Positions 18,188-27,214 of a DNA stretch of 64,000 nucleotides are shown piece by piece. Every line of letters begins with the position of its first letter. Position 1 is the first letter of the stretch. The notes under the pieces were generated by a model. It was not told the origin of the DNA, did no database searches, and saw only the letters and a program-made list of their open reading frames with translations. The position numbers were made by a program, and so were the translations under genes. Source of the stretch: Sphingopyxis sp. LK2115. Lineage in GTDB: Bacteria > Pseudomonadota > Alphaproteobacteria > Sphingomonadales > Sphingomonadaceae. Location of the stretch: NCBI RefSeq assembly GCF_014595975.1, contig NZ_JABWGQ010000060.1, forward strand, positions 62,001 to 126,000. The letters are read 5' to 3'.

Positions 18188-19108
18188 GTGGCGTCGGCAG
18201 GCGGCGAAAATGCGCGCGGCGCCACGCTGCTCCGCGCGACCCAGGCCGAAGTCGCCGAGGGCATCGACGCGCTGTTCGACAAATGGCTTGCCGTCCCCGC
18301 CGACCCGCGCGGGCCGCTGTACGAAGCGATGCGCTATGCGGCGATTGCGGGGGGCAAAAGATTGCGTCCTCTGCTGGTGCGCGCCGCCGGCGACCTGTTC
18401 CACGTCGACCGGGCGCTGACGCTGCGCGTCGGCGCAGCGGTCGAGGCAATGCACGTCTATTCGCTGATCCACGACGATCTGCCGTGCATGGACGATGACG
18501 ATATGCGCCGCGGCAAGCCCACGGTGCACCGGGCCTATGGCGAAGCGACCGCGGTGCTGGCGGGCGATTCGCTTCACGCGCTGGCCTTTGAATGGCTGTG
18601 CGACCCGGCGACGAGCGCCGATCCCTTCGTGCGCGGCGAGCTGTGCTGCGAACTCGCGCGCGCCGCGGGTCCGGGAGGAATGGCGGGCGGGCAGATGATG
18701 GATCTGGCCGCCGAAACCGCGGATTTCGACCTGCCGACGGTGACGCGGCTGCAACAGCTCAAGACAGGCGCGCTGATCGCCTTTTCGGTCGAGGCGGGGG
18801 CGATCCTGGCGCGCATCCCGGTCGAGGGCCGCCGACCGCTGCGCGGCTATGCGCGCGACATCGGCCTCGCGTTCCAGATCGCCGACGACATCATGGATGT
18901 CGAGGGCGACGAGGCGCTGGCGGGCAAGGCGCTGCACAAGGATGAAGCCGCGGGCAAGGCGACCTTTGTGACGCTGATGGGACTCGAACGTGCGCGCGAC
19001 CAGGCGACATTGCTCGTCGAACAGGCGATCGCCCATCTCGGCGGCTTTGGCGAGGAAGCGGCCCTGCTTCGCGCGATCGCGCGCTATGTCGTGGAAAGGG
19101 ACCGATAA
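18188..19108 (+). CDS. ispA: Short-chain polyprenyl diphosphate synthase (farnesyl/geranylgeranyl type)
   Basis: A 306-residue prenyltransferase that joins IPP to allylic diphosphates. The first aspartate-rich motif is HDDLPCMDDDDMRRGKPT, the second is FQIADDIMDVEGD, and GGKRLRPLL is the IPP-binding site. The presence of xseB upstream supports ispA. Exact chain length (C15 or C20) cannot be fixed from sequence alone. It starts with GTG at 18188 and its TAA shares one base with the coaD ATG, so xseB-ispA-coaD is one transcript. Confidence 0.94.
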   Translation: MASAGGENARGATLLRATQAEVAEGIDALFDKWLAVPADPRGPLYEAMRYAAIAGGKRLRPLLVRAAGDLFHVDRALTLRVGAAVEAMHVYSLIHDDLPCMDDDDMRRGKPTVHRAYGEATAVLAGDSLHALAFEWLCDPATSADPFVRGELCCELARAAGPGGMAGGQMMDLAAETADFDLPTVTRLQQLKTGALIAFSVEAGAILARIPVEGRRPLRGYARDIGLAFQIADDIMDVEGDEALAGKALHKDEAAGKATFVTLMGLERARDQATLLVEQAIAHLGGFGEEAALLRAIARYVVERDR

Positions 19109-19614
19109 TGCGGGTGGGAGTTTATCCGGGGACGTTCGATCCGATCACGCTCGGCCATATGGACATCATCCGGCGCGGGGCCAAGCTGGTCGACCGGCTG
19201 GTGATCGGGGTGACGACCAACATCACCAAATCGCCGATGTTTGACGATGACGAACGCATCGCGATGGTGAAACGCGAGGTGGCGTCGATCGAGGGCGACA
19301 TTCAGGTCGTCGGTTTCAACTCGCTGCTGATGGACTTTGCGACGCGCGAGGGCGCGACGGTCATCGTCCGGGGACTGCGCGCGGTCGCCGACTTTGAATA
19401 TGAATATCAGATGGCGGGCATGAACCAGCAGCTTAACGACCGTATCGAAACGGTCTTCCTGATGGCCGACGTCTGCTTGCAGCCCATCGCTTCGCGGCTG
19501 GTCAAGGAAATCGCGATCTTCGGCGGCGAGATCCACAAATTCGTGACGCCTGCTGTCTGCGACGCGGTTGTCGCGCGCATCGCCGAACGCGGATTGCGTC
19601 AGGGCGAAGATTGA
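19108..19614 (+). CDS. coaD: Phosphopantetheine adenylyltransferase
   Basis: A 168-residue nucleotidyltransferase that makes dephospho-CoA from 4'-phosphopantetheine and ATP. VYPGTFDPITLGHMDIIRRG carries the T/HxGH motif; VIVRGLRAVADFEYEYQMAG is the pantetheine pocket and the late KEIAIFGGEIHKFVTPAV the usual C-terminal block. The ATG overlaps the ispA stop by one base. Together with panB at 4405 the window contains two CoA-pathway steps, but not in one operon. Confidence 0.97.
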   Translation: MRVGVYPGTFDPITLGHMDIIRRGAKLVDRLVIGVTTNITKSPMFDDDERIAMVKREVASIEGDIQVVGFNSLLMDFATREGATVIVRGLRAVADFEYEYQMAGMNQQLNDRIETVFLMADVCLQPIASRLVKEIAIFGGEIHKFVTPAVCDAVVARIAERGLRQGED

Positions 19615-19700
19615 CGCCAATCATTGAGCGTTCATATTTTTCCCGCTAGGGGAACGCCCGACGGGGCGCATGATCCGATTATCCAAGAGGCCGATCCAGC

Positions 19701-20417
19701 ATGACATTTTTCTTCCGCCCCATGATTTTCACGGCGATGGCGTTCGGTCTGGCGACTGCGGCGGTGGCGCAGGACGCGTCGCCGCCCGCCGCGACGGGCG
19801 AGGCAGCGCCTGCGGCAGAAGCGCCCGCGGCCCCGGCGATGACGCCCGACCAATATCTGAACAACCCCGAATATATGCTCAACCTCGACCTTTCGACCGG
19901 CGGCCGGGTGGTGATCCAGCTCTATCCCCATGTCGCGCCGAACCATGTCGAGCGCGTGAAGCAGCTCGCGCGCGCCGGTTTTTATGACGGTGTCAAGTTT
20001 CACCGCGTGATCGACGGCTTTATGGCGCAGACGGGCGATCCGACCGCGACGGGGCAGGGCGGATCGCAGCTTCCCGACCTCAAGGCCGAATTCAATGCCG
20101 TTCCGCACCTGCGCGGCACGGTGTCGATGGCGCGCGCGCAGAGCGAGGACAGCGCGAACAGCCAGTTCTTCATCATGTTCCAGCCGCGCTTCTCGCTCGA
20201 CCGCCGCTACACCGTCTTCGGCCGCGTGGTGTCGGGGATGCAATATGTCGACGCGATTCAGAAGGGCGAGCCGCCCGCCGTGATGTCGCGCATGGTCCAG
20301 GTGTCGGTCGCCGCCGACAACAAGCCGGTCCCGCCGGCCTCGATGCTCACCGAAGCGCAGCCCGCGGCGTCGGCTGAGGTGACCGTCGACGAGCTTAACG
20401 CGCCGATCGCGCAATAA
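19701..20417 (+). CDS. Periplasmic cyclophilin-type peptidyl-prolyl isomerase
   Basis: A 238-residue cyclophilin with a signal peptide (IFTAMAFGLATAAVAQDA) and an Ala/Pro linker before the catalytic fold. Typical blocks are GFYDGVKFHRVIDGFMAQTG with the active-site Arg and Phe, NSQFFIMFQPRFSLDRRYTV, and VFGRVVSGMQYVD. It catalyses prolyl cis/trans isomerisation during envelope protein folding. The start at 19701 is consistent with the signal peptide; Met8 is an alternative. The C terminus has an unusual 40-residue extension (NKPVPPASMLTEAQPA onward). Confidence 0.93.
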   Translation: MTFFFRPMIFTAMAFGLATAAVAQDASPPAATGEAAPAAEAPAAPAMTPDQYLNNPEYMLNLDLSTGGRVVIQLYPHVAPNHVERVKQLARAGFYDGVKFHRVIDGFMAQTGDPTATGQGGSQLPDLKAEFNAVPHLRGTVSMARAQSEDSANSQFFIMFQPRFSLDRRYTVFGRVVSGMQYVDAIQKGEPPAVMSRMVQVSVAADNKPVPPASMLTEAQPAASAEVTVDELNAPIAQ

Positions 20418-20441
20418 TCGCGGAAGGGCGCGCGAACCGCC

Positions 20442-21488
20442 ATGCGCGTCGATGCCTTCGATTTCGATCTGCCCAGCGAGCGCATCGCGCTCCGCCCCGC
20501 ACGCCCGCGCGATGCGGCGCGGATGCTGGTTGTCGACGGCCGCGCAATCGTCGATGCCGGGGTCCGCAACCTGCCGCAATGGCTGCGGCCCGGCGACTGC
20601 CTGGTGTTCAACGACACGCGCGTGATTCCGGCGCAGCTCGAAGGGCGTCGCGGCGACGCGAAGATTGGCGCGACCTTGCACAAGCGCATCGACCTGCGCC
20701 GCTGGCAGGCGTTTGTGCGCAACGCCAAGCGGCTGCGCGTCGGCGAGACGATCGATTTCGGTTCGGGAGTCGCCGCGCTGGCCGAGGAACGGCTGGCCGA
20801 CGGCAGCTTCGTCCTCGCCTTTGCCGGCGACGAGCCGGTCGAGCTGCTGCTCGAACGCGCGGGGACGATGCCGCTGCCGCCCTATATCGCCGGCAAGCGC
20901 GGCGCCGACGAGGCCGACCGCGTCGATTACCAGACGATGTTCGCGCGCGAAGATGGCGCGGTCGCGGCGCCGACCGCGGCGCTGCATTTTACCCCCGAAC
21001 TGCTTGCGGCGCTGGCGACGGCCGGGATCGCGACCGAGACGCTGACCCTCCATGTCGGCGCAGGCACCTTCCTGCCGGTCAAGGCCGACGACACCGATGA
21101 TCATGTCATGCACGCCGAATGGGGGCGGATCGACGCTGCCACCGCGGCGCGGCTCAATGCGCTGCGTGCCGCGGGCGGCCGGGTGATCGCGGTCGGAACG
21201 ACCAGCCTGCGGCTGCTCGAAAGCGCCGCCCGCGACGATGGCACCATCGCATCCTTTGCGGGCGACACGTCGATATTCATCACCCCTGGCTATCGTTTCA
21301 AGGCGATCGACGGGCTGATGACCAATTTCCACCTGCCGCGCTCGACGCTCTTCATGCTGGTGAGCGCGCTGATGGGGCTGGAGACGATGCAGGCGGCCTA
21401 TGCCCATGCCATCGCCGCCGAATATCGTTTCTACAGCTATGGCGACGCCAGCCTTCTTTTGCCGCCTCAAAGCGACCGTTCGGCGTAG
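20442..21488 (+). CDS. queA: S-adenosylmethionine:tRNA ribosyltransferase-isomerase
   Basis: A 348-residue QueA, which transfers a ribosyl unit from SAM to preQ1 in tRNA to make epoxyqueuosine. [20 protein letters not shown] opens the protein; [43 protein letters not shown] and [20 protein letters not shown] are family blocks. It follows the cyclophilin by 24 bases. tgt, its usual neighbour, is 3.3 kb downstream, with a broken MerR gene and two other genes between. Its stop coincides with where the MerR homology on the other strand ends. Confidence 0.96.
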   Translation: MRVDAFDFDLPSERIALRPARPRDAARMLVVDGRAIVDAGVRNLPQWLRPGDCLVFNDTRVIPAQLEGRRGDAKIGATLHKRIDLRRWQAFVRNAKRLRVGETIDFGSGVAALAEERLADGSFVLAFAGDEPVELLLERAGTMPLPPYIAGKRGADEADRVDYQTMFAREDGAVAAPTAALHFTPELLAALATAGIATETLTLHVGAGTFLPVKADDTDDHVMHAEWGRIDAATAARLNALRAAGGRVIAVGTTSLRLLESAARDDGTIASFAGDTSIFITPGYRFKAIDGLMTNFHLPRSTLFMLVSALMGLETMQAAYAHAIAAEYRFYSYGDASLLLPPQSDRSA

Positions 21489-21782
21489 CTGGACGAGGCC
21501 CTGATACTGCGCGATCCGGCGCTGAAGCGCGGCGCGGTGCCCGCGCGGCGCGGCGAGCAGGTCGAAGGCGGGATCGTCGAGCACGGCGCCAATCTCCGCC
21601 AGCGGCATAGCGCGCTTGCGGTAAAAGAGGATTTGCTGGCGCCGCAGCTGCTCCTCTTTCCCATAATAGCGATAGCCGTTGGCGCCCACATGCGCCGGCC
21701 TGAGCAGGCCCACCGCATCATGATGATGCAGCGTCCGGGCGCTGACCCCCGCGGCTTTGGCAAGCTGCTTGACGGTTCGCAC
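21489..21782 (-). pseudogene. Truncated MerR/TipA-type regulator, 3' end lost against queA
   Basis: On the minus strand a GTG at 21782 with GGAGA upstream begins RTVKQLAKAAGVSARTLHHH, then DAVGLLRPAHVGANGYRYYG and MPLAEIGAVLDDPAFDLLAA: a normal MerR DNA-binding domain and coiled-coil start. After LQRRIAQYQGLV, at the queA stop, the homology ends and the open frame continues only as antisense of queA for over 1.8 kb. The effector domain is therefore missing. An ATG at 21797 would extend it five codons. It is a remnant or, less likely, a very short regulator; confidence in the truncation is moderate. Confidence 0.65.
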
Positions 21783-21989
21783 ATGCTGTCTCCTCATCAC
21801 CCGCCACCCTGTCGGGGATGACGCCGCTCGCGCGCGACGTGCAGCCGCTGGAGCCGGCGGATAACGGTCCACACGGCCGCAAACTTTCCTTCCTGTCGCG
21901 GTTTGGAACAAACACTTAGATATTTACTCTCTGGCAAGGGATTGTCGGCATAGCGGCCGGATTGGGCACCACACCGAAGAGTTTATCTG

Positions 21990-24179
21990 ATGGACATGCC
22001 ATCGCGGATCGCGCCTGGGGATCAAGGCGATCACCGCGCCGACGAAGGGCAGCGCGGTTTTTTTGGCCGGATCGGGTCGCGCGCAGCGCGGCCGCGCGGC
22101 GACGCCGCGGCGAACCTGCAAACGCGTGAGGCGCTGCTCCTCCTCCAGAATTACGAAGAAAGCGGGCGCGGCTGGTTCTGGTCGACGGATACTGACGGAC
22201 GCCTGACATATATCACCGATCCGGTGGCGCGGACCATGGGACGTTCGGCGACGGCGCTGCTCGGCACCCCCTTTACGGATTTGTTCCTGGCCGCCGACAG
22301 CCATGGCGAGCGTCAGCGCACCTTGCCCTTTCTGCTCACGCGCCAGTCGAAGTTCGACGACCTGCCGCTCCGCGGCGCGTTCGAGGGCGATGATCGCTGG
22401 TGGGCGATATCGGGGCGGCCGCAATATGATGCCGGCGGCAAGTTCACGGGCTATCGGGGCAGCGGCACCGACATCACCGCGCAGCGCCGTTCCGCCGAGG
22501 ATGCGTCGCGGCTTGCGCTCTATGATTCGCTGACCGGCCTCGCCAACCGCTTCAACATCTCGAAAAGGCTCGACGCGACGCTTGCCGCCTTTGCACAGCA
22601 GCAGCGCCCGTGCGCGATCATGCTGCTCGATCTTGATCGTTTCAAACAGGTCAACGACACGCTCGGTCACCCGGCGGGCGACGCGCTGCTCAAACAGGTG
22701 GCCGAACGGCTGCTCAAGATCGTCGGCGACAAGCAAATGGTCAGCCGCCTCGGCGGCGACGAGTTCCAGATCATCCTTCCCGACGTGGAGGATCGCGGCA
22801 AGCTGGGCGACATGGCGGCCGACATCATCGCCAGCCTGTCGCAACCCTATTCGGTGGACGGCAGCCGCTGCATCATCGGCGCTTCCGTCGGCATCGCGAT
22901 CGCGCCGTTCGACGGGCAGAGCAGCGACGATCTGGTCCGCAACGCCGACCTCGCTCTCTATGCCGCCAAGGGCAATGGCCGCGGACGCTTCGCCTTTTAT
23001 TCGAGCGACCTGCATCGGGCGGCCGAGGACCGCAGGGTGCTTGAGGAAGATCTGCGCGATGCGCTGGCGCGCGGGGAGATTGCGCTCGCTTACCAGCCGG
23101 TCGTCAATACCAGGACGAACATGGTCACCGGGGTCGAGGCGCTGATCCGCTGGATGCACCGCGACCGCGGCGCCATATCGCCCGCGCTGTTCATCCCGAT
23201 CGCCGAAGAGGCCAACCTGATCTGGCCGCTCGGCGAATGGGTGCTGAGGAAGGCGTGCGAGGACGCCGCAAGCTGGCCTGCCGACATGCGCGTGGCAGTC
23301 AATGTTTCGCCGATCCAGTTCGCGAACCCCGAACTGCCAGCGGTCGTCGCGAAGGCACTTGCGGCGAGCGGATTGCCGCCCGACCGGCTCGAACTCGAAA
23401 TCACCGAAAGCGTCTTCCTTGGCGACACCGCGGAAACGAACCGGATGTTCAACGCGCTGAAGGGGCTGGGGGTGCGGCTTGCGCTCGACGATTTCGGCAC
23501 CGGTTATTCGTCGCTCGGCTACCTGCAATCGGCGCCGTTCGACAAGATCAAGATCGACCAGAGTTTCGTACGCGGCGCGACCGAAAAGGGGTCACGCAAC
23601 GGCGCGATCATCGCGGCGATCGTCGCGCTGGCCGAGGCGCTCGATATGGAAACCACCGCCGAGGGCATCGAATCGCTCGATCAGCTCGAACTTGTTCGCA
23701 AGCTTAACGTCAGCCATGTTCAGGGCTATGTCTACAGCCAGCCGGTGCCGTCGGCCGACCTCGTCCGCCATGGCGAAGAAGGGACGTGGACGATCAAGCC
23801 GTCTGGCCCCGCGCGCCAGCGCAACGGCCGTTTTTCGATGTTCCGCAAAGTGTCGGCGATTCACGACAATCACCGCTATCCGGTCGTCATCCGCAACCTG
23901 TCGGCGACCGGCGCCTTCATCGAGGGCATTCTGGACGTTCCCATCGGCACGCGCTTCGTCATCGATTTCGGCGAGGGGCAGCTGGTCACCGCGACCGTGC
24001 GCCGGTCGACGAAGCATCAGCAGGGGATCGAGTTCGAACAGACGATGGTGAGCGACGGCAATGGCGGGCTTTGCACCCGCCACCGCGTCTCGCCTTATCT
24101 GATCGCGGCCGCGACGCAGCAGACGAGCGCGCTCGCGCTGCCGGCCTTCACAACGACGAGCGACTGGAAAGCCGCCTGA
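21990..24179 (+). CDS. PAS-GGDEF-EAL-PilZ cyclic di-GMP enzyme
   Basis: A 729-residue protein with a PAS domain (about 45-165), GGDEF domain (about 175-330), EAL domain (about 345-600) and C-terminal PilZ domain (about 615-705). SRLGGDEFQ (G255 onward) and VTGVEALIRW (E382-A-L) keep both active-site cores, with DDFGTGYSSLGYL for metal binding in the EAL part. The inhibitory RxxD I-site normally five residues before GGDEF is absent. PilZ shows NLSATGAFIEG (N-x-S-x-x-G). It may make or break c-di-GMP and sense it. There is no transmembrane helix. The ATG at 21990 has a weak ribosome site. Confidence 0.94.
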   Translation: MDMPSRIAPGDQGDHRADEGQRGFFGRIGSRAARPRGDAAANLQTREALLLLQNYEESGRGWFWSTDTDGRLTYITDPVARTMGRSATALLGTPFTDLFLAADSHGERQRTLPFLLTRQSKFDDLPLRGAFEGDDRWWAISGRPQYDAGGKFTGYRGSGTDITAQRRSAEDASRLALYDSLTGLANRFNISKRLDATLAAFAQQQRPCAIMLLDLDRFKQVNDTLGHPAGDALLKQVAERLLKIVGDKQMVSRLGGDEFQIILPDVEDRGKLGDMAADIIASLSQPYSVDGSRCIIGASVGIAIAPFDGQSSDDLVRNADLALYAAKGNGRGRFAFYSSDLHRAAEDRRVLEEDLRDALARGEIALAYQPVVNTRTNMVTGVEALIRWMHRDRGAISPALFIPIAEEANLIWPLGEWVLRKACEDAASWPADMRVAVNVSPIQFANPELPAVVAKALAASGLPPDRLELEITESVFLGDTAETNRMFNALKGLGVRLALDDFGTGYSSLGYLQSAPFDKIKIDQSFVRGATEKGSRNGAIIAAIVALAEALDMETTAEGIESLDQLELVRKLNVSHVQGYVYSQPVPSADLVRHGEEGTWTIKPSGPARQRNGRFSMFRKVSAIHDNHRYPVVIRNLSATGAFIEGILDVPIGTRFVIDFGEGQLVTATVRRSTKHQQGIEFEQTMVSDGNGGLCTRHRVSPYLIAAATQQTSALALPAFTTTSDWKAA

Positions 24180-24183
24180 GACC

Positions 24184-24208
24184 GGAACCGCACGCGCGGC
24201 GCTTCGTT
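24184..24208 (+). promoter_or_regulatory. EcfG-type general stress promoter, GGAAC-N16-CGTT
   Basis: GGAAC at 24184-24188, sixteen bases, then CGTT at 24205-24208, a perfect match to the alphaproteobacterial EcfG consensus. It lies 35 bases before the hemerythrin ATG at 24243 and just after the c-di-GMP gene stop. Function is inferred from the match and position. Confidence 0.7.
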
Positions 24209-24242
24209 CTGTCTTCGACCCGATCAACGGACGGAGACGACG

Positions 24243-24731
24243 ATGGCTGAAACCAAAATCTTCGCGCGGCTGAAGGCCGACCACGACCGCCACCGCGAAT
24301 TGCTCGACCGCATCGACGCGACGAAAGGCGACAGCGACGCGCGCCGCACGCTGTTCGAGGCGTTCCGCGTCGAAGTGACGGCGCACGCCGCGTCGGAGGA
24401 AATGTCGCTCTATGCGACGATGCTCGCCGACCCCGACCTGCGCGACGAAGCGCAGCACAGCGTCGCCGAGCACAAGGAGATCGAGGATTTCCTGACCGAA
24501 TTATATGAGATGGATTTTGGATCGAGCGGCTGGCTGACGCGCTTCCGGACGATGAAGGACCGCTATCTCCACCACATCGACGAGGAAGAGGAAGTGATGT
24601 TCCCCGCGGCGGCGAAGGGTTTGTCCGACGCGCGCAAAAAGGAACTGATCGAGATTTTCGAGAGGGAGAAACCCAGGGAAAAGGCAAAGGCCGCCGTTGA
24701 GGAGCCGTCAAGCGAACACGCGCGGGATTAG
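24243..24731 (+). CDS. Hemerythrin HHE-domain protein
   Basis: A 162-residue cytoplasmic four-helix protein. Di-iron ligands are visible: ADHDRHRELLDRI, HAASEEMSLY, AEHKEIEDF and YLHHIDEEEEVMFP carry the His/Glu set. Hemerythrins bind oxygen or handle iron and reactive species. The final 25 residues are Lys/Glu-rich (KPREKAKAAVEEPSSEH). The start at 24243 follows the EcfG-type promoter at 24184, so expression in general stress is likely. It sits between the c-di-GMP gene and tgt and looks like an independent insertion into the queA-tgt neighbourhood. Confidence 0.92.
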   Translation: MAETKIFARLKADHDRHRELLDRIDATKGDSDARRTLFEAFRVEVTAHAASEEMSLYATMLADPDLRDEAQHSVAEHKEIEDFLTELYEMDFGSSGWLTRFRTMKDRYLHHIDEEEEVMFPAAAKGLSDARKKELIEIFEREKPREKAKAAVEEPSSEHARD

Positions 24732-24810
24732 CAGGCCCGCCCGTCGTCATCCCGGCGAAGGCTGGGGGCACCCTCGACTTTCCGCGGCTTCCCGGCCATA
24801 GGCGCGCGCC

Positions 24811-25938
24811 ATGACGACAAGATTCGCCTTTTCCATTGCCGCGACCGACGGCGCCGCGCGCGCCGGCACGATCGTCATGCAGCGTGGCGAAATCCGCACC
24901 CCGGCCTTCATGCCCGTCGGCACGGCGGCAACGGTGAAGGCGATGCGCCCGGCCGAGGTGCGCGCGGCGGGCGCCGACATCATCCTTGGCAACACCTATC
25001 ATCTGATGTTGCGTCCCGGGGCCGAGCGCATGGCGCGGCTCGGCGGGCTTCACGCCTTCATGGGCTGGGACCGCCCAATCCTGACCGACAGCGGCGGTTA
25101 TCAGGTGATGAGCCTGTCGGCGCTGACCAGGCAGAGCGAAGAGGGCGTCGCATTCAAGAGCCATCTCGACGGATCGCGCCACATGCTTACCCCCGAACGA
25201 TCGATGGAAATCCAGCGGCTGCTCGGCAGCGACATCGTGATGGCTTTCGACGAATGCCCGCCCGCCGGGGTCGACGCCCGGCGCGCCGAGGCGAGCATGG
25301 AGCGCTCGATGCGCTGGGCCGCGCGCAGTCGCGCGGGCTTCGATGCCGGCGAGGATCACGCGGCGCGGTCGGCCTTGTTCGGCATTCAGCAGGGGTCGCT
25401 CGACGAAAAACTGCGCGCGCGCTCGGCGGCCGCGCTCATCGACATCGGCTTCGACGGCTATGCGATCGGCGGGCTCGCGGTGGGCGAGGGGCAGGAAGCG
25501 ATGTTCGGGGTGCTCGACTTTGCGCCCGCCCAGTTGCCCGCGGACAAGCCGCGCTACCTAATGGGCGTCGGCAAGCCCGACGATCTGGTGGGTGCGGTCG
25601 CGCGCGGGGTCGACATGTTCGATTGCGTGCTGCCGACGCGGTCGGGACGCAATGGGCAGGCCTTTACCTGGGACGGTCCGCTCAATATCCGCAACGCGAA
25701 GTTCGCGGAGGATCGGGGGCCGCTCGATGCGTCATGCGGCTGTCCGGTGTGCACGACCTGGTCGCGCGCCTATCTGCATCATCTTGTCCGCGCTGGCGAA
25801 ATGCTGGGCGCGATGCTGATGACGCAGCATAATATCCATTTCTATCAGCATCTGATGCAGGCGATGCGCGATGCCATCGCCGTCGGCGGCTTCGCTTCCT
25901 TTCAGTCCGAATTCGCCGCGCGCTATCGCCGGGTCTGA
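24811..25938 (+). CDS. tgt: tRNA-guanine transglycosylase
   Basis: A 375-residue Tgt, which exchanges guanine 34 of target tRNAs for preQ1 in the queuosine pathway. [11 protein letters not shown] has the base-binding Asp, [20 protein letters not shown] the nucleophilic Asp, and [17 protein letters not shown] the zinc-binding cysteines. QueA, the next enzyme, is encoded at 20442 on the same strand. Its stop is immediately followed by the nepR stop on the opposite strand, so tgt and nepR are convergent. Confidence 0.97.
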   Translation: MTTRFAFSIAATDGAARAGTIVMQRGEIRTPAFMPVGTAATVKAMRPAEVRAAGADIILGNTYHLMLRPGAERMARLGGLHAFMGWDRPILTDSGGYQVMSLSALTRQSEEGVAFKSHLDGSRHMLTPERSMEIQRLLGSDIVMAFDECPPAGVDARRAEASMERSMRWAARSRAGFDAGEDHAARSALFGIQQGSLDEKLRARSAAALIDIGFDGYAIGGLAVGEGQEAMFGVLDFAPAQLPADKPRYLMGVGKPDDLVGAVARGVDMFDCVLPTRSGRNGQAFTWDGPLNIRNAKFAEDRGPLDASCGCPVCTTWSRAYLHHLVRAGEMLGAMLMTQHNIHFYQHLMQAMRDAIAVGGFASFQSEFAARYRRV

Positions 25939-26109
25939 TCAGTCGAGTTTGCCGAGCAGATCGAGCAGCGATTGCGGAATCGCCTCCTCGACGGTCGATT
26001 CATAGGCCCGGCGCAGAGCGCCATTGACGTCCGTCCCCTTCATGGACGGTTTTTTACCGGCGCCCTTACCGGCTGTCTCGCCACGCGGCGACCCGGTTTT
26101 AGGCGTCAT
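25939..26109 (-). CDS. nepR: Anti-sigma factor NepR
   Basis: A 56-residue protein. After a Lys/Gly-rich N terminus (KGAGKKPSMKGTDV) comes the NepR core ALRRAYESTVEEAIPQSLLD followed by LLGKLD, the helix pair that holds the sigma factor EcfG and is the docking surface for PhyR. The start is the ATG at 26109; the gene is below normal reporting length. It is divergent from phyR and convergent with tgt. An EcfG-type promoter lies 85 bases upstream, implying autoregulation. Unusually, no ecfG gene follows it. Confidence 0.9.
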   Translation of the reverse strand: MTPKTGSPRGETAGKGAGKKPSMKGTDVNGALRRAYESTVEEAIPQSLLDLLGKLD

Positions 26110-26193
26110 TATAAATGCATCCGCTCGACATGGGGCCTTTTGCTAACGGCGCGCGCGCCAAAGAGCAATGGCGCGTTTGTTTCTTTCCCATGA

Positions 26194-26218
26194 AACCATT
26201 TTCGCGCTAAATCGTTCC
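26194..26218 (-). promoter_or_regulatory. EcfG-type promoter upstream of nepR, GGAAC-N16-GGTT
   Basis: On the minus strand GGAAC at 26218-26214, sixteen bases, then GGTT at 26197-26194; the consensus is GGAAC-N16/17-CGTT. Transcription would run leftward into nepR with a leader of about 75-80 bases. This is the autoregulatory promoter expected for a nepR gene. Confidence 0.7.
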
Positions 26219-26321
26219 CGCAAGTTGAAATATGTCGGATGCGCGGGGGGGATTGGGCCGTCCATCTGTCCCTGGTTCGGACAATCTGTCCGCAGCCTGC
26301 GCGGCTTTCAGGAGGTCATTT

Positions 26322-27116
26322 ATGTCATTGGGTCAGTCGATTGCGCCGCATCTTCCCTATCTGCGACGCTATGGCCGGGCCATTTCCGGAAGCCAGCGAA
26401 ACGGCGATGCGCTTGTGGCCCGAATGCTCGAAACGCTTGTCGCGCATCCCGAAGCGATCGATCCCGATGGCGATCTGCGCATCCAGCTATACCGGATGGT
26501 GCATGACAATTTCGGCCTGATGGCCGATCGGGCCGCGCCCGAGGGCGAGGCGGGGCGGAGCGACATGGCCATCGCCGACGCGCGGCTGCGCCGCATTCCC
26601 TCGCTTGCGCGGCAGGCCTTGCTGCTCACCGCGGTCGAAGGTTTCAGCGTCGAGGACACCGGCCGCATCATTGGCCGCGACGCCGACGCGGTGCGCGCGC
26701 TGATCGACGATGCGACCGACGAAATCGACCGCCAGACGCGTGCGCGCATCCTGATTATCGAGGACGAACCGATCATCGCGATGGACATTGAAATGATCGT
26801 CCGCGACCTGGGGCACGATGTCGTCGCCGTCGCAACCACACATGCCGAAGCGGTCGCCGAAGCGCAGAAGCACCAGCCGGGCCTTGTGCTCGCCGACATC
26901 CAGCTTGCCGACAATAGTTCGGGGATCGAAGCGGTGCAGGAAATCCTGTCGGATGTGAAATTGCCCGTCATCTTCATCACCGCCTTTCCCGAACGGCTGC
27001 TCACCGGGGATCGTCCCGAACCGGCCTTCCTGCTGACCAAGCCCTATCAGCCCGCGACGCTGCGCGCGGCGATCTCGCAGGTCTTGTTCTTTGACGAAAA
27101 TACGGTCCCGGCCTGA
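26322..27116 (+). CDS. phyR: General stress response regulator PhyR
   Basis: A 264-residue protein with an N-terminal ECF-sigma-like domain (about 1-135: APHLPYLRRYGRAISGSQRN, then LARQALLLTAVEGFSVEDTG) and a C-terminal receiver (ARILIIEDEPIIAMDIEMIV with acidic D148; D192 in LVLADIQLAD as phosphorylation site; K240 in FLLTKPYQP). When phosphorylated, PhyR sequesters NepR and frees EcfG. The ATG at 26322 has a strong AGGAGG site. Divergent from nepR, the classic arrangement. No PhyR-kinase gene is adjacent. Confidence 0.96.
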   Translation: MSLGQSIAPHLPYLRRYGRAISGSQRNGDALVARMLETLVAHPEAIDPDGDLRIQLYRMVHDNFGLMADRAAPEGEAGRSDMAIADARLRRIPSLARQALLLTAVEGFSVEDTGRIIGRDADAVRALIDDATDEIDRQTRARILIIEDEPIIAMDIEMIVRDLGHDVVAVATTHAEAVAEAQKHQPGLVLADIQLADNSSGIEAVQEILSDVKLPVIFITAFPERLLTGDRPEPAFLLTKPYQPATLRAAISQVLFFDENTVPA

Positions 27117-27214
27117 GGCCGGCCGAACCGAACCAATTCGTCATTGCTTCCCTTCGCCCGCCACGACGGGGTAGGGGTTGCTACCGCATCAGCGGCGGGC
27201 GATAGCGGCTTTCG

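Noticed and set aside
19632..21911. A 759-codon minus-strand frame starting with the MerR domain
   Set aside because: Only the first 100 residues have family character; the rest is antisense of queA and the cyclophilin. Reported as a truncated MerR instead.
25941..26321. Possible ecfG gene near nepR/phyR
   Set aside because: Both strands between tgt and phyR were read; only nepR and its promoter are present.
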